Shown one piece after another: positions 1-8,085 of a stretch of DNA of 64,000 bases. A program made the position numbers and the translations under genes. The stretch lies in contig NZ_VDQT01000001.1 of the NCBI RefSeq assembly GCF_007667275.1, forward strand, positions 186,001-250,000, in the 5' to 3' direction. Below the pieces are notes generated by a model, which saw only the letters and a program-made list of their open reading frames with translations, had not been told where the DNA came from and made no database searches. This DNA comes from Stenotrophomonas rhizophila (lineage in GTDB: Bacteria; Pseudomonadota; Gammaproteobacteria; Xanthomonadales; Xanthomonadaceae). How positions within the stretch are numbered: the first letter of the stretch is position 1; every line of letters starts with the position of its first letter.

Positions 1-1731
1 GCCGATGCCATCGCCAAGACCAACGGCGTGGTCAACGGCGGGTTCGTGCCGGGCGAGATCGGCTCGCAGGTGCTGCGCATCAATTCGCAGACCCAGATCA
101 GCGAGATCAAGCAGGGTCGCATCGACGGTGAGTGGGCCTTCGACGCGGGCCGCTTCCAGTTCGGCGTGGACTCCAGCAAGCAGACCACCCACCGCATCCA
201 GGCTGCGGAGAATTACAACACCCTGGGCGACTGGGGCGTGGCCAATGTGAACGGGGACGTTGCCAACGGCCTGATGGACCTGCTGCAGCCGGTGAACATC
301 GTCGGCATGTTCGACGACTTCAACGTCAACAGCTTCAGCGCCTGGCGTGGCGACGCAGGCCGGCTGGCGCAGTGGGCGGGCCAGTACTATGGCGCCAACC
401 TCGGCGTCAGCCCGCAGAATGCCGCCGACAACCGGGTCGAAGAGAAGACCAATTCGGCCTATATCCAGGTCGAGCTGGACGGCGACCTGGGCGGCCACCG
501 CACCAATACGCGCCTGGGCGTCCGCTACGAGACCACCGACGTGGTGTCGACCTCGATCATCGCCATTCCGGAAGGCATCCAGTGGCAGGCGAACAATGAC
601 TTCCGCGTGCTGTTGTCCAACGAGCAGCAGCCCTTCACCGAGAAGACCAGTTACAGCTACATCCTGCCGAACCTGGACTTCAGCATCGACCTGCTGAATG
701 ACCTGAAGGGCCGCGTGTCGTTCGGCAAGAGCATCGCCCGCGCACCGATCGGCAACCTGTATGCCGGTCCGACCGCACAGCAGCCGTTCGGCTCGGTGCT
801 GATCGATCCGTCCTCGCGAGCCAGCGGCACGGCGCAGAACCCGGCCCTGAAACCGCTGGAATCGGACAACCTGGACCTGGCGCTGGAATGGTACTTCGCC
901 GATGCCAGCTACGTGTCGGTGACCTACTGGAACAAGCGGGTCAGCAACTTCATCGGCAACACCATCGTGCAGGAAAACCTGTACGGTCTGCGCGACCCGT
1001 CCTCGGGGCCGGACGCGCAGGCGGCGCTGGGGTTCCTGACCAGTGGGGCGTGTATCGCACAGGTGGGTCCGGCCAACGCGGCGGCCTGCTCGGCCAACGA
1101 CACCTCGCTGTTCACCGCGCTGGCGCTGCTGCGCAACAACCCCGCCGGGCTGGGCGCCTACAACGGCACCGACGCGCAGGTACTGGCCACCGAAGCGGCC
1201 TACGACCTGGTAGGCGAGGCGGACGACCCGCTGTACCAGTTCAACGTCAACCGCCCGATCAACCAGAACGAATCCAAGCTGCACGGCTGGGAACTGGGCG
1301 GGCAGTACTTCTTCGGCGACACCGGCTTCGGCGTGCTGGCCAACTACACCATCGTCAATGGCGACGTGGGCTACAACGACGCCGGCGACCCGAACGTCGA
1401 CCAGTTCTCGCTCACCGGCCTCAGCGATACCGCCAACGCCATGCTGATGTACGAAAAGTACGGCTGGTCGGTCCGCCTGGCCTGGAACTGGCGCGACCAG
1501 TACCTGATCCTGGCCAACCAGGGTTCCAGCCGAAACCCGTACTATGTGGAAGAGTACGACCAGTGGGATCTCAGCGTGGGCTACACGCTGAATGACAACT
1601 GGTCGTTCAGCCTTGAAGCGATCAACCTTACCGGTGAGGACGTGCGTTGGCGTTCGCGCACCTCGCAGATGATGGTGAAGCTGGCCGACCAGGATCCGCG
1701 TTACATGCTTGGCGTTCGTTACAGGTTCTGA
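1..1731 (+). CDS. TonB-dependent receptor, C-terminal part (5' truncated by window)
   Basis: The reading frame is open from base 1, so the plug domain and signal peptide lie upstream of the window; 576 C-terminal residues are visible. They show alternating aromatic/polar strand patterns of an outer-membrane beta-barrel and end in the aromatic-terminated strand LGVRYRF, the usual C-terminal insertion signal. Proteins of this type import oligosaccharides across the outer membrane using TonB/ExbBD energy. Location directly upstream of SapC, cupin and halogenase-like genes and then the xylose pathway suggests a xylo-oligosaccharide or related plant glycan as ligand; that is inference from context. 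A strong hairpin follows the stop codon. Family call is secure, substrate is not. Confidence 0.9.
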   Translation, partial: ADAIAKTNGVVNGGFVPGEIGSQVLRINSQTQISEIKQGRIDGEWAFDAGRFQFGVDSSKQTTHRIQAAENYNTLGDWGVANVNGDVANGLMDLLQPVNIVGMFDDFNVNSFSAWRGDAGRLAQWAGQYYGANLGVSPQNAADNRVEEKTNSAYIQVELDGDLGGHRTNTRLGVRYETTDVVSTSIIAIPEGIQWQANNDFRVLLSNEQQPFTEKTSYSYILPNLDFSIDLLNDLKGRVSFGKSIARAPIGNLYAGPTAQQPFGSVLIDPSSRASGTAQNPALKPLESDNLDLALEWYFADASYVSVTYWNKRVSNFIGNTIVQENLYGLRDPSSGPDAQAALGFLTSGACIAQVGPANAAACSANDTSLFTALALLRNNPAGLGAYNGTDAQVLATEAAYDLVGEADDPLYQFNVNRPINQNESKLHGWELGGQYFFGDTGFGVLANYTIVNGDVGYNDAGDPNVDQFSLTGLSDTANAMLMYEKYGWSVRLAWNWRDQYLILANQGSSRNPYYVEEYDQWDLSVGYTLNDNWSFSLEAINLTGEDVRWRSRTSQMMVKLADQDPRYMLGVRYRF

Positions 1732-1738
1732 ACAGGTC

Positions 1739-1770
1739 ACGGGTGCCGCTGTTCCGGCAGCGGCACCCGT
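1739..1770 (+). promoter_or_regulatory. Perfect 13-bp stem-loop between receptor and sapC
   Basis: An exact inverted repeat (ACGGGTGCCGCTG, loop TTCCGG, CAGCGGCACCCGT) starts 7 bases after the receptor stop. No T-run follows, so it is not a textbook intrinsic terminator. It may protect the 3' end of the abundant receptor mRNA or partly attenuate the downstream genes, giving a high receptor-to-accessory ratio. The structure is directly visible; its role is inferred. Confidence 0.75.
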
Positions 1771-1798
1771 GCAGGCTCCTGCAGGGATTGGACTACAC

Positions 1799-2557
1799 AT
1801 GCCGCGTTACGAAATGCTCAACAACATCGCCCACCGGGAGCTGCGGGTAGCGACCGGGTTCGGGCCCGAATATGGCGACGCGGTCGGCATGGTGCCGGCC
1901 TACCCGAGCGAGTACGCCGAACTGCAGCGCGAATACCCGATCTTCCTGCGCAGGGACGCCGCCAGCGGGGAATGGCAGTCGGTGGCCTTGCTGGGGTTCG
2001 AGCAGCACGAGAACCTGTACCTGCAGGAGGGCCGCTGGAACGCCTCCTACCTGCCCGGTGCAGCGGCCAAAGGGCCGTTCCTGATCGGATTCCAGGAAAA
2101 CCGCATCGACGGCGAGCTCACCCGGGAGGCGGTCCTGCACGTGGATCTCGACCATCCGCGCGTGGGTACGTCACAGGGTGAGCCGGTGTTCCTGCCGCAG
2201 GGTGGCAATACGGCGTACCTGGACCACATTGCCAACGTGCTGCGCGGCATCCACGACGGCCATGCGTTTGGCGCCGACATGTTTGCCATGCTGGATGCGA
2301 AGGGACTGATTCAACCGGTCACGCTCGACGTGCAGATCGACCCGCAGAACAGGGTAGGGGTGAACGGCCTGCACGCGATCGACCGCGACCGCCTGGCCCA
2401 GCTGGACGGTGCCGCGCTGGCCGAACTCAACCGTGCCGGCTACCTGGAAGGCGCGTACCTGATGCTGGCGTCGCTGCACAACATGCGGCGGCTGATTGCC
2501 GAAAAGCAGCGTCGCCTGCGCTCGCAGGATGCCGCCGTGGCGGCGGGCAGGAACTGA
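1799..2557 (+). CDS. SapC family protein
   Basis: This 252-residue protein matches the SapC family: the N-terminal block has the family pattern of an 'HR.LR...' segment, then YPSEY..LQREYPIFLRRD, followed by a lysine-poor central block with GFQENRIDGE. There is no signal peptide or membrane segment. SapC proteins recur beside TonB-dependent receptors, cupin-like and tryptophan-halogenase-like genes in carbohydrate-utilisation loci of Xanthomonas, Caulobacter and marine gammaproteobacteria, but their biochemical role is not established. The frame is open further upstream into the receptor gene; I chose the ATG at 1799 because the upstream residues overlap the hairpin and the receptor 3' end and do not look like SapC. 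The next gene begins 3 bases after its stop. Confidence 0.85.
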   Translation: MPRYEMLNNIAHRELRVATGFGPEYGDAVGMVPAYPSEYAELQREYPIFLRRDAASGEWQSVALLGFEQHENLYLQEGRWNASYLPGAAAKGPFLIGFQENRIDGELTREAVLHVDLDHPRVGTSQGEPVFLPQGGNTAYLDHIANVLRGIHDGHAFGADMFAMLDAKGLIQPVTLDVQIDPQNRVGVNGLHAIDRDRLAQLDGAALAELNRAGYLEGAYLMLASLHNMRRLIAEKQRRLRSQDAAVAAGRN

Positions 2558-2560
2558 CCG

Positions 2561-3580
2561 ATGCCGGATGGCGTTGCCATGCGCACCCTGGAGGGCCTTC
2601 AGCCCGACGCGCTGCCGCTGGAGGCACTGGTTGCCGCTGGCGAGCCGGTGGTGCTGCGTGGCATCGCGCGTGACTGGGCGCTGGTACAGGCCGGGTTGCG
2701 CTCCACCCACGAGGCGCTGGCGTACCTGCGTGGCTTCGATGCGGGCGTGCCGGTGCAGTACTCCTTCGGCGGCCCCGAGATCGAGGGGCGCCCGTTCTAC
2801 AACGACGATTTCACCCGCTTGAATTTCGAGGTGCGGCGCGGACTCCTGACCAAGGTGCTGGACGAGATCGCCGACACCCTCGATGCGCCGAAGCCGCCCA
2901 CCTACTACGTGGCCTCCCTGCTGATCGAACGTGCGCTGCCCGGGTTCGCACAGGCCAACGATGCCGGACTGGCCGGGCAGGGCATCGACGCCTCGGCCAG
3001 CATCTGGATCGGCAACCGCGTTACCGCGTCCTGCCATTACGACACCCCGGACAACCTGGCCTGCTGCGCGGTGGGCCGGCGCCGGTTCACCCTGTTTCCG
3101 CCGGAGCAGATCGAAAACCTCTATCCCGGCCCGCTGGAACCGACCCCGGGCGGGCAGGTGGTCAGCGTGGTGGACTTCGACCATCCGGACTTCGACCGCC
3201 ATCCCCGGTTCCGTGACGCGCTGGCGAGCGCGCAGACCGCCGTGCTGGACCCGGGCGACGCGATCTTCATTCCCAGCATGTGGTGGCACCACGTGCGCAG
3301 CCTCGAACCGTTCAACGTGCTGGTGAACTACTGGTGGCGCAGCGTGCCGGGCTTCCTGTCTTCGCCGCTGCCGGCGCTGCAGCATGCGATGTGGGCGCTG
3401 CGCGATCTGCCGCCGCGCCAGAAGCAGGCGTGGGCAAAGATCTTCGAGTATTACGTATTCGGTCCCGGTGAGCGCGCAGGGCAGCACCTGCCCGACGCTG
3501 CCCGGGGTGAGCTTGCACCGTTCGATGAGACGCAGGCGCGGCGCACGCGCGCGCAGCTGCTCAGCCGACTCAACCGCTGA
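2561..3580 (+). CDS. Cupin-like (JmjC/cupin_8) protein
   Basis: A 339-residue protein with the signature of Fe(II)/2-oxoglutarate-type cupin_8 proteins: a facial-triad-like HxD at His159/Asp161 (CHYDTPDN) and a distal His at 243 or 244 (WWHHVRS), with the FTLFPPEQ..LYPGPLE stretch between them that is typical of the family. It would be cytoplasmic. A hydroxylase or similar oxygenase function is plausible from the family but the substrate is unknown. It forms a tight cassette with SapC upstream (3-base gap) and the halogenase-like gene downstream (13-base gap). An in-frame ATG at 2579 is an alternative start. Confidence 0.8.
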   Translation: MPDGVAMRTLEGLQPDALPLEALVAAGEPVVLRGIARDWALVQAGLRSTHEALAYLRGFDAGVPVQYSFGGPEIEGRPFYNDDFTRLNFEVRRGLLTKVLDEIADTLDAPKPPTYYVASLLIERALPGFAQANDAGLAGQGIDASASIWIGNRVTASCHYDTPDNLACCAVGRRRFTLFPPEQIENLYPGPLEPTPGGQVVSVVDFDHPDFDRHPRFRDALASAQTAVLDPGDAIFIPSMWWHHVRSLEPFNVLVNYWWRSVPGFLSSPLPALQHAMWALRDLPPRQKQAWAKIFEYYVFGPGERAGQHLPDAARGELAPFDETQARRTRAQLLSRLNR

Positions 3581-3581
3581 T

Positions 3582-3587
3582 GGGGGC
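3582..3587 (+). promoter_or_regulatory. Shine-Dalgarno that fixes a TTG start
   Basis: GGGGGC-type purine run lies 6 bases before the TTG at 3594. No in-frame ATG or GTG stands between the previous stop and the first conserved halogenase residues, so this site decides the start. Confidence 0.6.
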
Positions 3588-3593
3588 ATCGCT

Positions 3594-5123
3594 TTGAACG
3601 CTGCGAACACGACCGAAGGACGGATCCGCAAGGTAGTCATTGCCGGCGGCGGCACCGCAGGCTGGCTGGCCGGCTGCGCGTTGTCGCACCAGTTCCGCGA
3701 GCAGCTGGACATCACCCTGGTGGAGTCCGAGCAGATCGGCACCGTCGGCGTCGGCGAATCCACCGTGCCGCCAATCCGCACCTTCCACCGCTTCCTGCAG
3801 ATCGATGAGCAGGAGTTCCTGCAGGCCGTGGCCGGCACCTTCAAGCTCTCGATCTCGTTCGAGAACTGGCGCCGCCCCGGCGAGCGCTTCATCCATCCGT
3901 TCGGCACCATCGGGCAGGGCACCTGGGCCACCCCGTTCCATCACTTCTGGCTGGACAGCCTGCGCCGCGGCATGCCCTCGGACCTGGGCGACTTCTGCAT
4001 GGAAAGCGTGGCCTCGCGCGGTGACCGGTTCTCGCTGCAGACCCAGCCGCAGGTCAACTACGCCTATCACTTCGACGCCGGGCTGTACGCCAAATTCCTG
4101 CGCCGCCGCGCCGAAGCGCAGGGCCTGCGCCGGGTGGAAGGCAAGATCCGCGAGGTGCGGCAGCACGCCCACGACGGTTCCGTTGCGGCGCTGGTGCTGG
4201 AAGACGGGCAGGTGATCGAGGGCGACCTGTTCATCGACTGCACCGGCTTCCGCGGCCTGTTGACCGAGCAGACCCTGCACAGCGGCTACGAGGACTGGAA
4301 CCAGTGGCTGCCCAGCGACCGTGCCGTTGCGGTGCAGACCGAGTCGGTCAACCCGCCGGTGCCGTATACCCGTGCCATCGCGCACGAGGCCGGATGGCGC
4401 TGGCACATCGCGCTGCAGCACCGGGTGGGCTGTGGGCTGGTGTTCTCCAGCCGCCACCTGTCCGATGACGAAGCGCAGGCCAAGCTGCTTCGGGATGTCG
4501 AGGGCCCGCCGCTGCGCGATCCGTGGCTGGTGCCGTTCCGCAGTGGACGCCGCTTGAAGGCGTGGAACAGGAACGTGGTGGCGCTCGGCCTGGCCAGCGG
4601 CTTCATCGAGCCGCTGGAATCGACCAGCATCCACCTGACCATCAGCGCCGTGGTGCGGCTGATCCAGCTGTTCCCGTTCGATGGGATCACCCCGGCCCTG
4701 ACCGCGCTGTACAACGATGTCAGCCGCCAGGAAATGGAGCACGTGCGTGACTTCATCATCCTGCATTATCACGCCACCCAGCGCGACGAGCCGATGTGGA
4801 AAGCCTGCCGCGAAATGGAGCTGCCCGAATCGCTGGCGCTTCGGCTGCGTGCCTGGCGCGAACGCGCACACGCCTGGCAGGACCCCGGCGAACTGTTCCG
4901 CGTCGATTCCTGGACCAGCGTGCTGATGGGGCAGGGCATCCAGCCGGGTCCGCCGCACCCGCTGGCGCGCGCGCTCGGCGATGCCGATCTGCGCACGCTG
5001 CTGGCGCGGATCCAGCAACCGGTGCAGCAGGCGGTTGCGACGATGCCATCGCAGGCGGAATTCATCGAGCGCTACTGCAAGGCACCGGCAGAGGTCTGGC
5101 CACGGAGCCTGGCCACCGCCTAG
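3594..5123 (+). CDS. Tryptophan halogenase-like flavoprotein
   Basis: A 509-residue member of the flavin-dependent tryptophan halogenase family. The FAD-binding GGGTAGW motif is at about residues 18-24, the conserved GVGES..PPI block follows, and the lysine equivalent to the family's catalytic lysine is probably Lys84 (TFKLSISFENW). The second signature, normally GWxWxIP, reads GWRWHIAL at 267-274, so the conserved proline is alanine. Known halogenases with this fold need reduced flavin, halide and oxygen; members inside TonB-receptor cassettes have no proven substrate. I start it at TTG 3594 because the GGGGG site precedes it and the protein then begins 20 or so residues before the FAD motif as in relatives. 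Last gene of the receptor/SapC/cupin cassette. Confidence 0.85.
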   Translation: MNAANTTEGRIRKVVIAGGGTAGWLAGCALSHQFREQLDITLVESEQIGTVGVGESTVPPIRTFHRFLQIDEQEFLQAVAGTFKLSISFENWRRPGERFIHPFGTIGQGTWATPFHHFWLDSLRRGMPSDLGDFCMESVASRGDRFSLQTQPQVNYAYHFDAGLYAKFLRRRAEAQGLRRVEGKIREVRQHAHDGSVAALVLEDGQVIEGDLFIDCTGFRGLLTEQTLHSGYEDWNQWLPSDRAVAVQTESVNPPVPYTRAIAHEAGWRWHIALQHRVGCGLVFSSRHLSDDEAQAKLLRDVEGPPLRDPWLVPFRSGRRLKAWNRNVVALGLASGFIEPLESTSIHLTISAVVRLIQLFPFDGITPALTALYNDVSRQEMEHVRDFIILHYHATQRDEPMWKACREMELPESLALRLRAWRERAHAWQDPGELFRVDSWTSVLMGQGIQPGPPHPLARALGDADLRTLLARIQQPVQQAVATMPSQAEFIERYCKAPAEVWPRSLATA

Positions 5124-5150
5124 CGTGGCCGTGTTCTGCTGCAGGAAATT

Positions 5151-5162
5151 GGTAGCGCTACC
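5151..5162. promoter_or_regulatory. XylR operator (xyl-box-like palindrome) upstream of xylB
   Basis: GGTAGCGCTACC is a perfect 12-bp palindrome with the CGCT centre typical of LacI-family operators. It closely resembles the xyl-box (TGGTAGCGCTAACA) reported for XylR in Xanthomonas xylan genes, from memory. It lies 26 bases before the xylB start codon, where repressor binding would block transcription. The LacI-family gene at 10671-11729 is the likely binder. Confidence 0.8.
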
Positions 5163-5188
5163 TTTCTGGAATACATGGGGAATAGTGG

Positions 5189-6682
5189 ATGGATCTGGTT
5201 GCTGGAATCGATGCAGGTACGCAGAGCCTGAAAGTGCTGGTCTACGACCCGGCCAAGCGCAGCGTGGTGGCCAGCGCCAGTGCCCCGCTTGAACTGGACA
5301 GCGCCGCCGACGGCAGCCGCGAGCAGCGCCCGGCCGACTGGGTGGCTGCACTGCACACCTGCTTCGCGGCCATCGCCCCTTCGGTGCGCGCGCGCATTTC
5401 CGCGCTGGCCGTGTCGGGCCAGCAGCACGGCTTCGTGCCCCTCGATGCTGCAGGGGAGGTGCTTGCACCGGCCAAACTGTGGTGCGACACCAGCACCTCG
5501 GCCGAGTGCATCCAGATCATGGACGCGGCGGGCGGCACCGGAAAGACGATCGCCCTGGCCGGCAACCCGATCCTGACCGGTTACACCGCTTCCAAGCTGC
5601 CGTGGACGAAGACCCACCGGCCGGACGCGTACGCACGCCTGGCCACCATCCTGCTGCCGCACGACTACCTCAACTTCGTGCTTACCGGTGAGCGCTTCTG
5701 CGAACATGGCGATGCCTCCGGGACCGGTTGGCTGGACGTGCGCACCCGCACCTGGTCGCCCGAACTGCTGCGCGCGACCGATCCGGACCGCAACCTGGCG
5801 GAGTGCCTGCCGCCCATCGCGCCGCCGGACGCCCTGTTCGACATCGCCCCCGCCGCCGCAAAAGCATTTGGACTGCCTGCCACCGCGAAGGTGGCCGTGG
5901 GCGGCGGTGACAACATGATGGCCGCCATCGGCACCGGCTGCGTTGCGCCCGGCCGCCTGGCGATGAGCCTGGGCACCTCGGGCACGCTGTTCGCGTACTC
6001 GGACACGCCGGTGGTCGACCCCGACGGCGCGTGGGCCGCGTTCTGCTCGTCCACCGGCGGCTGGCTGCCGTTGATCTGCACCATGAACTGCACCGTGGTC
6101 ACCGAGCAGGTGGCCGACGCGTTCGGTTTCAGCACCCGCTTTGGCGACGGACACCTGCGCGCCACCGCACCCGGCGCCGACGGCCTGGTGATGCTGCCGT
6201 TCCTCAACGGCGAGCGCACCCCGGACCTGCCGCATGGCAAGGGCGTGCTGGCCGGGCTGGACACCACCAACATGACCCCGGCGCACTTCTACCGTGCGGC
6301 GATGGAAGGCGCTACCTACAGCCTGAAGTACGGCTACGACGCCTTCGTGCGTGCCGGCATGCGGTTCGAACGCATCGTGCTTACCGGCGGCGGCAGCAAC
6401 AGCGCGCAGTGGCGGCAACTGGTGGCCGATGTGTTCGGCCTGCCGGTGGACGTACCGACCCAGCCCGAAGGCGCTGCGTTCGGCGCCGCGCTGCAGGCGC
6501 TGTGGGCGCTGGGCAAGGCGCGCGGGGACGCGGACTCGATCGCCGACATCACCGAGCGCCACGTTGCGCTCGACCCGCAGCTGTCCGCACGCCCGGATGC
6601 CTCGCGGGGCGCCGCCTACGCCGCCGCCTACGACCGTTTCCTGCGCCACCTTGACGCCATCACGCCGCTGCAGCGCGGCTGA
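5189..6682 (+). CDS. xylB: Xylulokinase
   Basis: A 497-residue FGGY-family carbohydrate kinase that phosphorylates D-xylulose to xylulose 5-phosphate in the cytoplasm. The N-terminal phosphate-binding block GIDAGTQSLKVLVYD is at residues 6-20, the VSGQQHG motif follows, the GGGDN motif with the likely catalytic Asp is near residue 241, and the C-terminal LTGGGSNS block near 395 is the second FGGY signature. Length fits bacterial XylB. ATG at 5189 follows a GGGGAA ribosome site. It sits just downstream of the palindromic operator at 5151 and just upstream of xylA, so the two steps of xylose entry into the pentose phosphate pathway are likely co-induced by XylR. Confidence 0.95.
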   Translation: MDLVAGIDAGTQSLKVLVYDPAKRSVVASASAPLELDSAADGSREQRPADWVAALHTCFAAIAPSVRARISALAVSGQQHGFVPLDAAGEVLAPAKLWCDTSTSAECIQIMDAAGGTGKTIALAGNPILTGYTASKLPWTKTHRPDAYARLATILLPHDYLNFVLTGERFCEHGDASGTGWLDVRTRTWSPELLRATDPDRNLAECLPPIAPPDALFDIAPAAAKAFGLPATAKVAVGGGDNMMAAIGTGCVAPGRLAMSLGTSGTLFAYSDTPVVDPDGAWAAFCSSTGGWLPLICTMNCTVVTEQVADAFGFSTRFGDGHLRATAPGADGLVMLPFLNGERTPDLPHGKGVLAGLDTTNMTPAHFYRAAMEGATYSLKYGYDAFVRAGMRFERIVLTGGGSNSAQWRQLVADVFGLPVDVPTQPEGAAFGAALQALWALGKARGDADSIADITERHVALDPQLSARPDASRGAAYAAAYDRFLRHLDAITPLQRG

Positions 6683-6727
6683 TCCCGCTTTTTTCGCGAC
6701 ACCTCGCACAACGAAAGGAACCGCAGC

Positions 6728-8062
6728 ATGAGCACCCAGCCCTTCATCGGCGCCACCGAATACTTCCCCGGCATCGGCCGCATTCCCTTCGAAGGCCGCG
6801 GGTCGGACAACCCGCTTGCGTTCAAGGTGTACGACGCCAACAAGGTCATCGGTGGCAAGACCATGCAGGAGCACCTGCGCTTCGCGGTCTGCTACTGGCA
6901 TACCTTCTGCAATGCCGGGCATGATCCGTTCGGCCCGGGTACCCGCCACTTCCCGTGGGAGGCCGGCACGCCGATGGCCAGCGCCGAAGCCAAGGTCGAC
7001 GCCGCGTTCGAGTTCTTCACCAAGCTGGGCGTGCCGTACTGGTGCTTCCATGACATCGACCTCGCGCCGGACGCCGATGACGTCGGCGAGTATGAGAAGA
7101 ACCTCAAGCACATGGTCGGCCTGGCCAAGGAGCGCCAGGACGCCACCGGGATGAAGCTGCTGTGGGGCACCGCGAACCTGTTCTCGCACCCGCGCTACAT
7201 GAACGGTGCCTCGACCAACCCGGACTTCGCCGTAGTGGCACGTGCGGCGGTACAGGTGAAGGCGGCGCTGGAAGCCACGGTGGAGCTGGGCGGCGAACAT
7301 TACGTGTTCTGGGGTGGCCGCGAAGGCTATGCCTCGCTGGTGAACACGCAGATGAAGCGCGAGGTCGACCACTTCGCTCGCTTCCTGACCATGGCGCGCG
7401 ACTACGGTCGCAGCATCGGCCTGAAGGGCAACTTCCTGATCGAGCCCAAGCCGATGGAGCCGATGAAGCACCAGTATGATTTCGACAGCGCCACCGTGGC
7501 CGGTTTCCTGAAGGAACACGGGCTGCACAAGGACTTCAAGCTCAACATCGAAGCCAACCACGCCACGCTGTCCGGCCACACCTTCGAGCACGACCTGCAG
7601 GTCGCCTCGGACCACGGCCTGCTGGGCAGCATCGACGCCAACCGCGGCAATGCGCAGAACGGCTGGGACACCGACCAGTTCCCGACCGACCTGTACGACA
7701 CCGTCGGCGCGATGCTGGTGGTGCTGCGCCAGGGCGGGCTGGAAGGCGGCCTGAACTTCGACGCCAAGGTGCGGCGCGAGTCGACCGACATGGAAGATCT
7801 GTTCGTTGCCCATATCGGCGGGATGGACGCCTTTGCCCGCGGCCTGGAAGTGGCCCATGGCCTGCTCAACGACTCGCCGTGGGAGCAGTGGCGCGCCGAG
7901 CGCTACGCGAGCTTCGACAGCGGCGCCGGCAAGGACTTCGAACATGGCAAGCTCAGCCTGGCGGACCTGGCCGCACTGGGGGCGAAGGGCGGTGAGCCCA
8001 AGCAGATCAGCGGCAAGCAGGAACGCTACGAAAACCTGATCAACACCTACCTGCTGCGCTGA
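6728..8062 (+). CDS. xylA: Xylose isomerase
   Basis: A 444-residue class II xylose isomerase converting D-xylose to D-xylulose. The catalytic histidine block reads FHDID at about residues 107-111, the VFWGGREGY signature is near 193, and the metal-ligand blocks [25 protein letters not shown] and [10 protein letters not shown] follow in the expected order. Length equals the E. coli-type enzyme, which carries the longer N-terminus. ATG at 6728 follows GAAAGGAA. The 45-base spacing after xylB and the 23-base gap to the GH3 gene fit a single xylB-xylA-GH3 transcript. Confidence 0.97.
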   Translation: MSTQPFIGATEYFPGIGRIPFEGRGSDNPLAFKVYDANKVIGGKTMQEHLRFAVCYWHTFCNAGHDPFGPGTRHFPWEAGTPMASAEAKVDAAFEFFTKLGVPYWCFHDIDLAPDADDVGEYEKNLKHMVGLAKERQDATGMKLLWGTANLFSHPRYMNGASTNPDFAVVARAAVQVKAALEATVELGGEHYVFWGGREGYASLVNTQMKREVDHFARFLTMARDYGRSIGLKGNFLIEPKPMEPMKHQYDFDSATVAGFLKEHGLHKDFKLNIEANHATLSGHTFEHDLQVASDHGLLGSIDANRGNAQNGWDTDQFPTDLYDTVGAMLVVLRQGGLEGGLNFDAKVRRESTDMEDLFVAHIGGMDAFARGLEVAHGLLNDSPWEQWRAERYASFDSGAGKDFEHGKLSLADLAALGAKGGEPKQISGKQERYENLINTYLLR

Positions 8063-8085
8063 TCGCGGCAACAAGGAAGAGCGCC

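Noticed and set aside
6675-6694. Possible terminator between xylB and xylA (GCGG/CCGC with six Ts)
   Set aside because: The stem is only 4 bp and overlaps the xylB stop; too weak to call, and xylA is expected to be co-transcribed.
2171-8074. Long minus-strand open frames opposite the cupin, halogenase, xylB and xylA genes
   Set aside because: Shadows of well-supported plus-strand enzymes.
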